The position numbers were made by a program, and so were the translations under genes. From Fervidicella metallireducens AeB (lineage in GTDB: Bacteria; Bacillota; Clostridia; Clostridiales; Caloramatoraceae): a stretch of DNA of 64,000 nt. How positions within the stretch are numbered: the stretch's first letter is position 1; each line of letters begins with the position of its first letter. Where the stretch lies: positions 1 to 64,000 of the forward strand of contig NZ_AZQP01000003.1 of assembly GCF_000601455.1 (NCBI RefSeq), in the 5' to 3' direction. The notes under the pieces are model-generated. The model worked only from the letters and a program-made list of their open reading frames with translations, ran no database searches and was not told the origin of the DNA. Positions 7,577-17,615 of this stretch are shown here, in pieces.

Positions 7577-9108
7577 CTATTCTTTACTGTCCCTATTTAC
7601 TGATTCCATGAATTTGTCAAAGGCATTTTGTCCCTCAACATCTCTTTTAAATACTCCTGAATCCTCAAGTACCTTTAAAAACTTTTGCCCTATCTCATTT
7701 TTTAAAACCTCTTCCACCTGGTCATGCATAAGGGGTCCATACTTTCTGTTTATTTCTATTGCCCATTCCTTGTGCTTTATTAACTTCTCATTTTTATCAA
7801 TTTCTAGGAGTTTATGAGGGTTAACTAAATAATCAGTTAGTTCTTTAAACTCATTATTTAATCTTGCAGGTAATACTGCTAATCCCATAACTTCAATTAA
7901 ACCTATATTTTCCTTTTTTATATGATGCAGTTCCTGATGTGGATGAAAAATTCCATATGGATATTCTTCAGATGTCCTGTTATTTCTAAGGACTAAATCT
8001 AATTGAAATCTTCCATCTACCATCCTGGCAATAGGTGTTACAGTATTATGTGGTATTCCATTTGTATGGGAAATAATCCCGGCATCTACATCAGAATAAT
8101 TTTTCCATTTTAAATAAATTTGATAGGCACTTTCTATTAAATCACATTTTTCCACAGCTTCTAATCGAATAACAGACATAGGCCATTTAATTCTATAACC
8201 TTTGACCTTTTTACCATAACCTATGGCATACTCTTTTTCCACTGGAGCCTTTGTCATGGCAAACTCATAATTACCTCCCTGAAAATGATCATGGGACAAA
8301 ATCGAACCACCAACTATTGATAAATCAGCATTAGAGCCAATGAAATAATGAGGAAATTGTTCCACAAAATCTAATAGACGGCAAAAGGTTTCTCGTGATA
8401 TTTTCATTGGCTCGTGTTCTCCCTTAAAAACTATACAGTGCTCATTATAGTAAACATAAGGTGAATATTGAAAAAACCAATTTTCATTATTTATAGTAAT
8501 TGGTATAATTCTATGGTTTTGTCTTGCTGGATGATTTATTCTTCCAGAATAGCCTTCATTTTCTTTGCAAAGCAGACATTTGGGGTAAGAAGTTGTTTTT
8601 AAATTTTTTTCTGCAGCAATAGCCCTAGGATCCTTTTCTGGCTTTGATAAATTAATAGTAATATCCAGTTCACCATATTCCGTTTGGGTTTTCCATTTCA
8701 TATCTTTGGCTATCCTGTCAGTTCTAATATAGTTTGAAGCTTTGCTTAAATTATAAAAATAATCTGTTGCTTCCTTCTTATCTCTCCTATAAATATTGAA
8801 GAACGTTGAAATTATTTCTGAAGGTCTTCCTATTAAACATCCCATAATCTTTGTGTCAAATAAGTCCCAGGCGTCAACTCCATCATCCAATAATAAGCCT
8901 TTTGTAAAGCCCACTTAAGCATATTCCTGAGTATTGGTTCAGGGGAAGATAATTCTTCAGTATTAATATAAACTTCATTTATGTCCTCTAAGCCTAACAC
9001 TTCCATTATTTTATTTCTTGTATAAACCACGTCTTCTTTATGAATTAGTTTCTTCTCTAAGCCATATTGCAGTAACCTTTCAATTTCATATGAAATGTCT
9101 ACATCCAT
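7577..9108 (-). pseudogene. galT: UDP-glucose-hexose-1-phosphate uridylyltransferase, frameshifted
   Basis: Class II (Firmicutes-type) GalT, Leloir pathway: exchanges UMP between UDP-glucose and galactose-1-phosphate. The first 60-odd codons (9108 downward, MDVDISYEIERLLQYGLEKKL...) and the rest (from 8914, family-typical FDTKIMG, ITINLSKPEKDPR, YPKCLLC, FQYSPYVYYNEH, SNADLSIVGGSILSHDHFQGG, KKENIGLIEVMGLAVLPARL) are in different frames. They join if one base is added to the AAA run at 8906-8908, giving WAFTKGLLLDDG and about 510 residues, the normal family length. Either a sequencing slip or a young pseudogene; the rest is fully conserved, including the HDHFQ active-site region. It is the last gene of the five-gene operon. 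Confidence 0.88.
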
Positions 9109-9128
9109 AACCTATCCCCCAGTCTATG

Positions 9129-10577
9129 CTAGTTTTTAACAGCCAGTTCTACCGCCTTATACGCTCCATTATATATTCCGATTTTATTAGCCTTCAAAAT
9201 ATTGTTTACCAGCATTGTAAGTATTTCGTCGCCATTTATCATTAAATCAAGCATCTGTAATGCTCTTTCCGTGGTTTCACATTCAATTGTTCCATCCCCA
9301 ACTTCTGCAGCCCTTACTGCCCCCCAGGCTTCATGGCCTCCTACCCTCTTTATAAGAAGCTTGGGTATTGGATAAAATGATAATTCACTTGGTTTTGTAA
9401 TAATTATATCAGATGATCTCATAAGAAGGTTTGTTGCATATACTGCAGCAAAAATATCCTTATTATAGAAGGCATGGATACCTGTGATATCACTGTTTAA
9501 TGCTTTTTCTGCAAAATCCCAGGTTTTATTCCAATCATCAAAATATTTCTCACTCATTGACTCTAATGCAGGAATTTCCTGAGATATACCTTCCCATACA
9601 GCCTTATGATCTCCAACATTAATGTATAGAACTGCCTTATTTTTATTCACAAGGGGAATTATTTTCTTTATGAGTTCAACAAATATCTCCTTTTGTGCCC
9701 CCGCACCGCCAACAGTAAGAAGTATTCTTTTTGCACCTTTGTTCTTTATACGTTCTAATCTTTTTTCACAATCCTTCTCTAAATTAACTACAAGCTCATG
9801 GTCAATATAATGGCCTACCTCATATATTTCCCCTTCTGGAATAGGCTTTAAAATTTTCTTACCATCCATACCCTTAAGTGTTTTATATCCTAAAAATGAT
9901 GAAGGTGTCTGAACTGTATGAATTGAACCCTCAGCAAGATGTAATGCCATTGGCCAATTGTCTGGTATTACATTAACAACTCTCTTTAAACCTGCATGAA
10001 TAGCTGCCTGAGCTGGCCATACATGTGTAGCCACAAAGGGTATATCCTTTGGTAATTCTTTGTATATTGGCGTCATTAATTCCGAAACCTTCTGATCCAT
10101 AGCATTATAGGAAAGCTTTTTAAATCCCTCTGAATTTAAAGGTTCCCAGTAATATTTATTAAATAGTGGATATTTTTGGGACCATCTTGAACCCATAGAA
10201 TAGAGTGAATTTAAATGTGCTATAACCTTTCCACCTGTTGTTTGACTATATGAGTGTAAATCAAACCAATATGGAGTATAACCCATTGAATATGCAGCTG
10301 AAGCTATTGCCATAGAAATTCTATAATGACCAAAACCCATTCTGATATTTCCAATTACTATTCCCTTGCTAGTATCTATTTTTTCCGAACCACTTCCAAT
10401 TTCAATATTCTTTATTCCTAAAAAAGGATATAATGTTTTATTTTCTGTTACTGTCAGATTATATGTTGTATTTGAGTCATCGCCAAATTTTTTAATATAT
10501 TTTTTCTTGTTTCTAACTGCCTTTTTATATACTTTATCAGAAACCTCGTTCCCAAAAATAAATTTTGACTTCTCCAT
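9129..10577 (-). CDS. Uncharacterised GT-B-fold-like protein in galactoside operon
   Basis: 482 residues, cytosolic, no signal peptide or membrane segment. The N-terminal half has GNIRMGFGHYRISMAIA (about 76-92), resembling the glycine-rich acceptor loop of MGDG synthase/MurG (GT28) enzymes. The C-terminal half has ILLTVGGAGAQKE (about 288-300) and IIITKPSELSFYPIPKLL (about 395-412), resembling the nucleotide-sugar-binding half. I infer a GT-B fold, but the donor and acceptor are unknown and a non-transferase role is possible. It lies between the alpha-galactosidase and galT genes with short gaps (27 and 20 bases), so it should act on a galactose-related compound. ATG at 10577 with AAGGGAG upstream. 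Confidence 0.5.
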   Translation of the reverse strand: MEKSKFIFGNEVSDKVYKKAVRNKKKYIKKFGDDSNTTYNLTVTENKTLYPFLGIKNIEIGSGSEKIDTSKGIVIGNIRMGFGHYRISMAIASAAYSMGYTPYWFDLHSYSQTTGGKVIAHLNSLYSMGSRWSQKYPLFNKYYWEPLNSEGFKKLSYNAMDQKVSELMTPIYKELPKDIPFVATHVWPAQAAIHAGLKRVVNVIPDNWPMALHLAEGSIHTVQTPSSFLGYKTLKGMDGKKILKPIPEGEIYEVGHYIDHELVVNLEKDCEKRLERIKNKGAKRILLTVGGAGAQKEIFVELIKKIIPLVNKNKAVLYINVGDHKAVWEGISQEIPALESMSEKYFDDWNKTWDFAEKALNSDITGIHAFYNKDIFAAVYATNLLMRSSDIIITKPSELSFYPIPKLLIKRVGGHEAWGAVRAAEVGDGTIECETTERALQMLDLMINGDEILTMLVNNILKANKIGIYNGAYKAVELAVKN

Positions 10578-10604
10578 CCCTAAATCTCCCTTAAAATTTA
10601 TTGC

Positions 10605-12386
10605 TTAAAAATTGATTATAAATACTATACTTCTGTGTGGCTGTATCTTAATTATTTTTTCATTAACTAAATACCTATCATCCCTACGTATCAAATTTCC
10701 TTTGAACTTACTATTGTATTCCACTGTAGAATTTGATAGGTTAATAAGCATCAAATAACTGTTTTTATCTTCAGTATAAACTACCTCAACTAAACCATTC
10801 CTATAAAACTCTTTCTTTTCAATTGTCCTATTTTTTAAGTTTATAATATCATCAAAGGTCCTATTCTTTTTAATATCATAATCCCTAATATTATCAGATG
10901 TGAATATCAGGCTTCCAAAAACACTGTTTACTGTAGCTAGGGTCTCTTTCTCTGTTTCAGTAAGCTTTATATTGTTGTTCCTCAATAAAAATACATCTGG
11001 GTCATTCAAAAAAGCTCTGCCATTTAAGTGATGCCTTCCTATAGAATTTCTGATTGCATTTAATGTTGAAATTCTTTCTCTGTGAAGTAATCTCATATAG
11101 AATTTATCATCCCAATCCAATCCTACATCGCATCCTATTCTGCAGTAATCAACTTTTCCAAATGCAGGCCCTAAAGGAACTCCACAGCCAAGTATAAGCT
11201 TATCCATTGCACATTCCCTTAAAAATTCCATTGCCTCAGTCATTATTTGTCCTCTTGTTTTATCCCTTCTAGGAACAAGGCATACAGAATATAGGAAGTC
11301 AAGTTTAACCATATCAAAGCCCCATTCTTCTAAAACAACTGAAAAAACTCTCCTTATATAATCTCTTACTTCCTGATTATAAATATCCAGTGCATAAAAT
11401 TTACTCCAATTGCTGCCTCCAACAACAAATTCCCCGCTACTATCCTTTAGAATCCAATCTTTTTTTCCTTTAAAAATTTCTGAATTTGTTTCACATACAA
11501 AGGGGGCAAGCCAAATACCTGCCTTATATCCTTTTACTTTTATAGCATCTGCTATATATTTCATCCCCTTAGGAAATTTATCTTTATCTACTGAAAGCCA
11601 ATCTCCAACTGCTGTTTGATACCCATCATCAATCTGAAAAATATTTATTTTTTTCTCTAAATTTTTAAAGTTATTTAAATTGTCTATAATGATATCTTCA
11701 TTTATATTTTGATAATAATTGTACCAACTCGTCCATCCAGTCATAGGTTTCAACTTAGGTTTACTTATTCCCATTAAGTTAAAATATTCATCAAAGACTT
11801 CATTTTCTAATCCCTTAAGCCATACGATTTCAAATGGAGTATACTTTTTATCTATCCAAAGTCCATTGCAATCCTTTTTAATTAGTATTTTATTGTTTTT
11901 AACATTCTCCTCAATTATGGTAAATCCATTCCTCTCTGATAATGAACCAATTAAATCAATGATTTTACCATTTCTAATATAGGAATAAGTATATCCATGA
12001 AAAATTCCTTTTTTCCCCGAATACTTACGAAAAGAATAATCCCCATATTTATCAAAATAATATCTTTTCATTAAAGGTTTGGCCAATTTTGATATGTTAT
12101 TAAGCTTTTCATCAATAAAAAATTCTCTACTATCTGTCCATGATTGATAACCATTAACAAATATCCTATCGCTACTGGTGAAGATAAAATCTTTACATAT
12201 AAAAAGGTTTTCAATCATTATTTCTTTATATGGTTCAATTGATAACACTAGTTTCTCATTATTACCAATTTTATCTATCTTAAATTCAGCCCTGAAATCC
12301 TTATTGGAAAAGTTGTCCTTAAATACAACTGAATTCAATTCTCCATCTAAATAATAGCTAAAATTTATTTCAATAGGATAAAACAT
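10605..12386 (-). CDS. Alpha-galactosidase, GH36-like
   Basis: 593 residues, no signal peptide, so a cytosolic enzyme acting on imported alpha-galactosides. An N-terminal beta-sandwich (about 1-200) precedes the barrel: GWTSWYNYYQNI (about 222), FQIDDGYQTAVGDW (about 248), GIWLAPFVCE (about 290), the nucleophile region DMVKLDFLYS (about 360) and the acid/base region RIGCDVGLDWDD (about 418). The two Asp residues expected for the GH36/GH27 clan are present. The protein is shorter than the large 730-residue GH36 enzymes and closer in size to the Thermotoga-type enzyme. It lies 38 bases after the transporter gene in the operon. The natural substrate (melibiose, raffinose-type sugars or galactosyl lipids) cannot be told. 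Confidence 0.88.
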   Translation of the reverse strand: MFYPIEINFSYYLDGELNSVVFKDNFSNKDFRAEFKIDKIGNNEKLVLSIEPYKEIMIENLFICKDFIFTSSDRIFVNGYQSWTDSREFFIDEKLNNISKLAKPLMKRYYFDKYGDYSFRKYSGKKGIFHGYTYSYIRNGKIIDLIGSLSERNGFTIIEENVKNNKILIKKDCNGLWIDKKYTPFEIVWLKGLENEVFDEYFNLMGISKPKLKPMTGWTSWYNYYQNINEDIIIDNLNNFKNLEKKINIFQIDDGYQTAVGDWLSVDKDKFPKGMKYIADAIKVKGYKAGIWLAPFVCETNSEIFKGKKDWILKDSSGEFVVGGSNWSKFYALDIYNQEVRDYIRRVFSVVLEEWGFDMVKLDFLYSVCLVPRRDKTRGQIMTEAMEFLRECAMDKLILGCGVPLGPAFGKVDYCRIGCDVGLDWDDKFYMRLLHRERISTLNAIRNSIGRHHLNGRAFLNDPDVFLLRNNNIKLTETEKETLATVNSVFGSLIFTSDNIRDYDIKKNRTFDDIINLKNRTIEKKEFYRNGLVEVVYTEDKNSYLMLINLSNSTVEYNSKFKGNLIRRDDRYLVNEKIIKIQPHRSIVFIINF

Positions 12387-12424
12387 AATCTATACCCCGT
12401 TTTCAAAAATTATAGTTTCAGATT

Positions 12425-13807
12425 TTATATATTCATGTCTTTTTCTTTCTTTGCTTCCTTAGATGATATTCCCTTAATAATCTTCTCTTCGTTGTACATC
12501 AATAAAAACACTAAACCAAGTCCGCAAAATACAGCAGCAAAGGCTGCAGTTAATCTTATTCCCAATTCATTACTGCCGTTCCTTTTCAAAAGAAGGAGTG
12601 AACTAAGAACAAGCATTGATAACATCTGCCCTATCTTTGACATAAATGTACGTGTTCCAAAAAACATTGCTTCTCTTCTTACACCTGTATGCTGTGCGTC
12701 ATATTCAGCAATATCTGCTACAACAGCATTTGGTAGAATACCAAATACAGCCATAGGAATGGAGCCTAAAATTACCAAAATATATGCTTGTAGTGTTGTT
12801 GAAATAGGTAATTTTCCAAGGAAGAATCCATATACATATACAATTATGAATATGAAGAATGCTACAACCATAAGCTTTTTCTTTCCAAGTTTCTTTGCAG
12901 CAAAATTAACAGGGACATAGAAAATAAAAGATCCTACCCCAAGAAGTACTAACAGTATACCTAGCATATCTTCCGGTTTATCAAGTAATATAGTGATATA
13001 ATATAAAAGAGCATTCTGGAACATTGTGAGGGCTATCCAATATATTAAATCAGAAACAACAAATACTGTGAATTCCTTATTTTTAAATGTTGCCTTTATG
13101 GAATCCATCATTTTAAGCTCTGAAGGAACTGATTCACAATATTTCTTTTCATCAATTGAAAATACTGGTATCAATAAAAATATGAGAGCAATAAATGCCA
13201 GTATAGAAAAGGCTATTCTTATTGATGTTTCTTTACTGTATCCCATATTTAAAAATATATTCCATAGAGAAGGTGCCTGTGAAGCAACTGCAAATCCTAA
13301 AAACCAAGTAACTGAGATATATGTTGAAAGATTTAGCCTTTCTTCAGGTGTATGGCCTAATTCTGATAGAAGTGCAAAATAAGGGGTTACATACATTGTT
13401 AAAAATAAATAGAAGAGTAAAAGAGTTATAGCAAGAAATACTGCATTAATGACACTTTCTCCCTTCACAGGAGTCCAGAAGACCAAGACAGTAAATATTG
13501 CAAAGGGTATAGCTGATTTTTGCATAAATGAAATTCTTCTTCCTTTTTTAGATCTGCATCTATCACTTAATGTTGCAATCCATGGATCTGTTATAGCATC
13601 AAAAAACCTTCCTAACATTGTTATCAAACCTATAATTGTTAAAAATCCAAAAAATACTATCTGTGGAATCACTGCCTGAATTCCCGATTTCCCTGTTGGA
13701 ATATAATAAAATACCAAATATGTGTTTATAATCCCCGCTAAAAGCGACCATCCAAATTGACCTAATGAATATGCAATTTGTTTTGAAACTGGTAATCTTT
13801 CCTTCAT
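12425..13807 (-). CDS. GPH-family sugar-cation symporter
   Basis: 460 residues with about 12 hydrophobic segments. The family signature is clear: KERLPVSKQIAYSLGQFGWSLL at the start (in parts: KQIAYSLGQFG), GRFFDAITDPWIATLSDRCRSKKGRR (in parts: DAITDPWIATLSDR, SKKGRR) around residues 68-92, and DIAEYDAQHTGVRREAMFFG near 365. Glycoside-pentoside-hexuronide symporters (MelB, LacS types) take up sugars with Na+ or H+. An upstream TTG (13822) overlaps the GAGGGGG ribosome-binding site, so ATG 13807 is the start. Next to an alpha-galactosidase, an alpha-galactoside is the likely cargo. Confidence 0.88.
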   Translation of the reverse strand: MKERLPVSKQIAYSLGQFGWSLLAGIINTYLVFYYIPTGKSGIQAVIPQIVFFGFLTIIGLITMLGRFFDAITDPWIATLSDRCRSKKGRRISFMQKSAIPFAIFTVLVFWTPVKGESVINAVFLAITLLLFYLFLTMYVTPYFALLSELGHTPEERLNLSTYISVTWFLGFAVASQAPSLWNIFLNMGYSKETSIRIAFSILAFIALIFLLIPVFSIDEKKYCESVPSELKMMDSIKATFKNKEFTVFVVSDLIYWIALTMFQNALLYYITILLDKPEDMLGILLVLLGVGSFIFYVPVNFAAKKLGKKKLMVVAFFIFIIVYVYGFFLGKLPISTTLQAYILVILGSIPMAVFGILPNAVVADIAEYDAQHTGVRREAMFFGTRTFMSKIGQMLSMLVLSSLLLLKRNGSNELGIRLTAAFAAVFCGLGLVFLLMYNEEKIIKGISSKEAKKEKDMNI

Positions 13808-13834
13808 TTTTATCCCCCTCAAATTATATTAAAA

Positions 13835-14494
13835 TTAATTACAAATATAGTTCATTGCCATGTCAATTAACAGACTTAATTGCTCCCTTCCTTTAACCTC
13901 ACTGTCACTTTTAAGAACTGCTCCCCTGAGTATCAGTTTTTGACATAAACTCATTAAAGAATGTGTTATAGTTATATAAAAATCATTACTATTAATTTGT
14001 TTTTTAATTGTCCCATCCTCCTTTCCCTTTTCTATGGAACTTAGAATTAAAGACTTTAGAGTAATTATGTTCTTTTCATACTCCTCAAGCTTATCTGTTG
14101 AAATCTTCTGATTAACAATGTAGTTATCAAAGTTTTCTAAAAAGACTATTGTTTCAGAGTGATTTTCATATATGTCTATGAAGGAGCTTAATACTTTTCT
14201 AACCCTCTCACTGCCACTTAATTTTAGAAAATTTTCTTCATAAAATTCATTATAAAAATTGTTTACCTCTTCCCTCCATAGCCAAGTTGCTGCTTCTACT
14301 ATAAGGTCTGTCTTAGTTTTAAAATATCTGTATACAGAAGCTATTCCTACTTCAGCTTTTAATGCTACATCTGTCATTTTTGTATTTTCAATACCCTTTT
14401 CTTTAAAAACCTCTACCGCTGCCGCTACAACTTCCTCCTTTCTCTTTTCTTTTTGCTCATCTAGTTCCTGTTTTCGCTTATCCTTTAAATTCAA
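13835..14494 (-). CDS. TetR-family repressor of the galactoside operon
   Basis: 219 residues. Helix-turn-helix in the first 60 residues: AAAVEVFKEKGIENTKMTDVA then AEVGIASVYRYFKTKTDLI, the TetR consensus (split here for brevity). The C-terminal all-helical ligand domain is not family-specific. TTG start at 14494 with AAAAGGAG ten bases upstream. It is the first gene of the operon and is preceded by a promoter with a 17-bp perfect palindrome just downstream of the -10 box, so it probably represses itself and all downstream genes. The inducer is presumably a galactoside or its product (inference). Confidence 0.88.
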   Translation of the reverse strand: MNLKDKRKQELDEQKEKRKEEVVAAAVEVFKEKGIENTKMTDVALKAEVGIASVYRYFKTKTDLIVEAATWLWREEVNNFYNEFYEENFLKLSGSERVRKVLSSFIDIYENHSETIVFLENFDNYIVNQKISTDKLEEYEKNIITLKSLILSSIEKGKEDGTIKKQINSNDFYITITHSLMSLCQKLILRGAVLKSDSEVKGREQLSLLIDMAMNYICN

Positions 14495-14547
14495 CTGTGT
14501 GCAACTCCTTTTTTGTTGTTATATTTTGAATTATCTTAAAATACTTT

Positions 14548-14604
14548 TGATAGTTAAACTATCATCTTAATATATATTATATCATCCGTAAAATTCCAAT
14601 TCAA
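14548..14604 (-). promoter_or_regulatory. Promoter and TetR operator of galactoside operon
   Basis: On the minus strand, TTGAAT (14599-14604), a 17-base spacer and TATAAT (14576-14581) form a sigma-A promoter. The palindrome TGATAGTTTAACTATCA (14548-14564; 8-bp arms, one central base) sits at about +5 to +21, ideal for repression. Confidence 0.82.
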
Positions 14605-14615
14605 GCTGCAAACTA

Positions 14616-14662
14616 AAAGGCTGTAGTATTAGCAACTAAAAATGCTAATGCCACAGCCTTTA
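14616..14662 (-). terminator. Hairpin terminator, copy 1 of a dispersed repeat
   Basis: AAAGGCTGT...TGCTAATGCCACAGCCTTT forms a long stem with T residues on both sides. It ends the histidine-degradation transcript. The same hairpin sequence recurs at 32239-32284, with arms GGCTGTGGCATTAGC and GCTAATGCCACAGCC. Confidence 0.75.
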
Positions 14663-14718
14663 TTATTATCACTATTTGTTATTTACTTGTATAATTTATC
14701 AAAAATTTCATTTTAAAT

Positions 14719-15336
14719 TTATAATACAACCTTTGCTAAAATATTCTTTTCTACTTCAACCACTTTAGTTTCAAGTTCATTAACTTCCTTTGAAACCTTT
14801 TCTACAAACTCCACATCTTTAATGGAACCAAGATTTATTTTCACGTTATAAAGAGCTGATAATACTGCAGTTCTTGCCATCATTGCAGCTACTGCACCAT
14901 CTGTTACTGCGTTTTTATTTCCCTTTTCAACTACCTTTTCTATATGTTCCATCATGCTGAAGGCTTCCTTTGCAACCTTTAAAGGAACAAGAGCTGCTTC
15001 CTTTGTATTTTCCTGTATAGCTGCACTTCTGGCTGCTTTTTCCTCATCTGTATTCTTAGGCAATTTAAATGCATCCATAACTTTATTGAAGGCATCTGAA
15101 TCTCTGTCAATATCTTCAATAAAACTTTCTCTCAATCTGAAAGCTGCCTTTGCAACTTCTTCCATTTCAGCTGTTACATCTTCATAACCCTTTTTACCTA
15201 TTGTCAGGTTTGCAACCATTTCAGTTAAAGCAGCTGCTGCACCAGCACTTAAAGCTGCAATACTTCCACCTCCCGGAACCGGTGAGTTTGAAGCTGTCTG
15301 AGCTAGAAACTCCTTTACATTCATATCTGCCAACAT
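14719..15336 (-). CDS. fchA: Formiminotetrahydrofolate cyclodeaminase / methenyl-THF cyclohydrolase family
   Basis: 205 residues, the FTCD_C/cyclodeaminase family. The signature is NSPVPGGGSIAALSAGAAAAL (about 17-37, key residues PVPGGGS) followed by a run of amphipathic helices with DRDSDAFNKVMDAF. It converts 5-formimino-THF to 5,10-methenyl-THF with release of ammonia, or hydrolyses methenyl-THF to 10-formyl-THF; both fit a step between ftcD and fhs, and sequence alone does not decide. ATG at 15336 with AGAGGAGG upstream. Last gene of the hut operon. Confidence 0.9.
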   Translation of the reverse strand: MLADMNVKEFLAQTASNSPVPGGGSIAALSAGAAAALTEMVANLTIGKKGYEDVTAEMEEVAKAAFRLRESFIEDIDRDSDAFNKVMDAFKLPKNTDEEKAARSAAIQENTKEAALVPLKVAKEAFSMMEHIEKVVEKGNKNAVTDGAVAAMMARTAVLSALYNVKINLGSIKDVEFVEKVSKEVNELETKVVEVEKNILAKVVL

Positions 15337-15390
15337 AATATTTCCTCCTCTGAATAACTCATATTATACTGAATTTCAATATTTAAGTTA

Positions 15391-16650
15391 CTATTTTTCT
15401 TTATCAAATACAAGCTGTCCCTTCTTAATAACCTTTTCTACAATACTTACTCCAATATGATATGGTAAAAATTTATAAGATGGGTTTTCAAGAATTATAA
15501 TATCTCCCTGCTTGCCTATATCTATACTACCGATTTTATCAGCCCTGTCAATGGCTGCTGCTCCGTTTATTGTAAGTGCTGTTATTATTTCTTCAATGCT
15601 CATATTCATATGCAATGCTGCAAGGGCAATTACAAGAGGTATCGATTCAGTGAAGCAGCTTCCTGGGTTGAAATCTGTTGCAAGGGCAACTGCACAACCC
15701 TTATCTATCATATATCTGCCCCTTGCAAATTCTTCCTTTAAGCTGAATGCTGTACATGGAAGGAGGGTTGCCACTACTTTTGCCTTTGCCATATCAGCTA
15801 TCCCTTTATCTGAAGCCTGAAGTAAATGATCTGCAGATACAGCACCAATCTCAGCTGCCAATTCTGCGCCACCTAATTGAACTATTTCATCAGCGTGTAT
15901 CTTAGTCTTCATTCCCAACTCTTTTGCTTTGTTTAAAAGCCTTCTTGACTGTTCCACCGTAAACACATTCTTTTCACAGAATATATCACAAAACTCAGCA
16001 AGATCTCTTTCAACTACTGTTGGTAAAACCTTTTCTATTATAAAATCAATAAATTCATCTTCCCTGCCTTTATATTCCTTTGGAACTGCATGGGCACCTA
16101 AAAAAGTCTTTGCTATCTCTATTGGATGAACCTTTTCAAGTTCGTTCATAACTTCAAGCTGCTTTATTTCTGTATCATAATCAAGCCCATAGCCGCTTTT
16201 TCCTTCTACTGTTGTAACACCAAAGGAGAGCATTGAATTCAACCTTTTTAACCCTATTTTAAATAGTTCTTCCTTTGAAGCCTCAGCTGTTGCTCTGACG
16301 GAATTTACAATTCCCCCTCCACGCTGCATAATTTCCATGTAACTGTCCCCTCTAAGTCTCCATGAAAATTCCTCAGCCCTGTTTCCTCCAAATACAAAGT
16401 GGGTATGGGAATCAACAAAGCCAGGTAAAACAGCTTTTCCGCTGGCATCTATGACTTCATAATCATTTTCATCATAATTATTAAGTATTTCCTCTGTTGC
16501 ACCAACAGCCTTTATTATTCCTTCTTCTATTACAACAGCTCCATTAAAAATCAGATGTAAATCAGACATCTCAACTCCTGCTTTAGCCTTAAAACCACTG
16601 CAGGTTACAAGTTCATTAGCATTTTTTATAATTAAATTACCCTTTTTCAT
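15391..16650 (-). CDS. hutI: Imidazolonepropionase
   Basis: 419 residues, amidohydrolase superfamily, normal HutI length. Metal-binding HTHFVFGG follows GFVDS near residue 80; substrate-contact HAVPKEYKG (about 193), KIHADEI (about 250) and ATDFNPGSCFTES (about 325) are the HutI landmarks. It hydrolyses 4-imidazolone-5-propionate to N-formimino-L-glutamate, the substrate of the FtcD encoded immediately upstream. The stop of ftcD and this start are separated by three bases, showing translational coupling. Confidence 0.95.
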   Translation of the reverse strand: MKKGNLIIKNANELVTCSGFKAKAGVEMSDLHLIFNGAVVIEEGIIKAVGATEEILNNYDENDYEVIDASGKAVLPGFVDSHTHFVFGGNRAEEFSWRLRGDSYMEIMQRGGGIVNSVRATAEASKEELFKIGLKRLNSMLSFGVTTVEGKSGYGLDYDTEIKQLEVMNELEKVHPIEIAKTFLGAHAVPKEYKGREDEFIDFIIEKVLPTVVERDLAEFCDIFCEKNVFTVEQSRRLLNKAKELGMKTKIHADEIVQLGGAELAAEIGAVSADHLLQASDKGIADMAKAKVVATLLPCTAFSLKEEFARGRYMIDKGCAVALATDFNPGSCFTESIPLVIALAALHMNMSIEEIITALTINGAAAIDRADKIGSIDIGKQGDIIILENPSYKFLPYHIGVSIVEKVIKKGQLVFDKEK

Positions 16651-16653
16651 AGC

Positions 16654-17556
16654 CTACTCCATAATTCTTGTTTCTAAAACTTGATCCATTGAAAAATCTT
16701 CAACACCAAGGTAGTAAACTGCAGTATCTATTAATGCTTCCATTGGTACAAGTCCTATAATCTCGCTGCCAACTATGTTTACACCATATCTTTTAGCTTC
16801 TATTCTTATAAGTTCAAAGGCTCTATATAATGAAGTCTTTGTATAGTCTGTCATATTCATAGATACCTGTACGATTCCTCTGTCAGACAGTTCAATTCCT
16901 ATAGCCTTACAGAATCTAAGTCCTCCGCTTATGTGTCTTACACACTTAGCTATTTTATTTGCAATCTCAAGATTATTTGTATCTAAGTTTACATTAAAGG
17001 CAACAAGTGGCATTCTAGCTCCAACCGCAGTAACACCGGCTGTAGGATGAATTTCTGCTGGTCCAAAATCCGGAGTCCATTCAGGTGATTTAATCTTTTC
17101 AGCCATTCCTTCAAATTCGCCTTTTCTTATTGTTGCAAGATTTTCTCTTTGTGGATCTGTTGCAGCCTTTTCATATAGGAAAATTGGAAGGTTGTACTTC
17201 TCTGATGCAATTTTAGCAACCTCCTTAGCAAGTTCAACTGCTTCTGTCATGCTTATGTTCTTTATTGGTATAAATGGAACAACGTCAATTGCTCCCATTC
17301 TTGGATGCTGTCCCTGATGCTTAGTCATGTCGATTACTTCAATTGCAACTCCCATAGCTTCAATAACTGCATCTTTAACTGCTTCTGGTTCTCCAACTAC
17401 AGTTACAACTACCCTGTTATGATCCTCATCTCTCTTGTAGTCTAAAAGCTTTACTCCATTCTTTCCTCTGAATGGATTTACTATTTTTTCAATTTTTTCT
17501 AAATCTCTACCCTCACTAAAGTTAGGTACACACTGTACAATTTTATTCATTCCCAT
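16654..17556 (-). CDS. ftcD: Glutamate formimidoyltransferase
   Basis: About 300 residues: the formiminotransferase N- and C-subdomains only, without the fused cyclodeaminase of animal enzymes (encoded here separately by fchA). Motifs: CVPNFSEGRD near the start, DYKRDEDHNRVVVT, HPRMGAIDVVPFIP (about 85-98) and SDRGIVQVSMNMTDY (about 225). It transfers the formimino group from formiminoglutamate to THF. The start is ambiguous: ATGs at 17568, 17556 and 17550 are in frame, and GGGATGGTG best serves 17556. Confidence 0.93.
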   Translation of the reverse strand: MGMNKIVQCVPNFSEGRDLEKIEKIVNPFRGKNGVKLLDYKRDEDHNRVVVTVVGEPEAVKDAVIEAMGVAIEVIDMTKHQGQHPRMGAIDVVPFIPIKNISMTEAVELAKEVAKIASEKYNLPIFLYEKAATDPQRENLATIRKGEFEGMAEKIKSPEWTPDFGPAEIHPTAGVTAVGARMPLVAFNVNLDTNNLEIANKIAKCVRHISGGLRFCKAIGIELSDRGIVQVSMNMTDYTKTSLYRAFELIRIEAKRYGVNIVGSEIIGLVPMEALIDTAVYYLGVEDFSMDQVLETRIME

Positions 17557-17615
17557 AATCAACACCATCCCTTAATTGTTTTATATTTAATAATTTTCAG
17601 TCTTTTCAATATATG

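Noticed and set aside
7577-8914. galT considered complete from the GTG at 8914
   Set aside because: Family members start about 65 residues earlier, and that segment is encoded in the adjacent frame.
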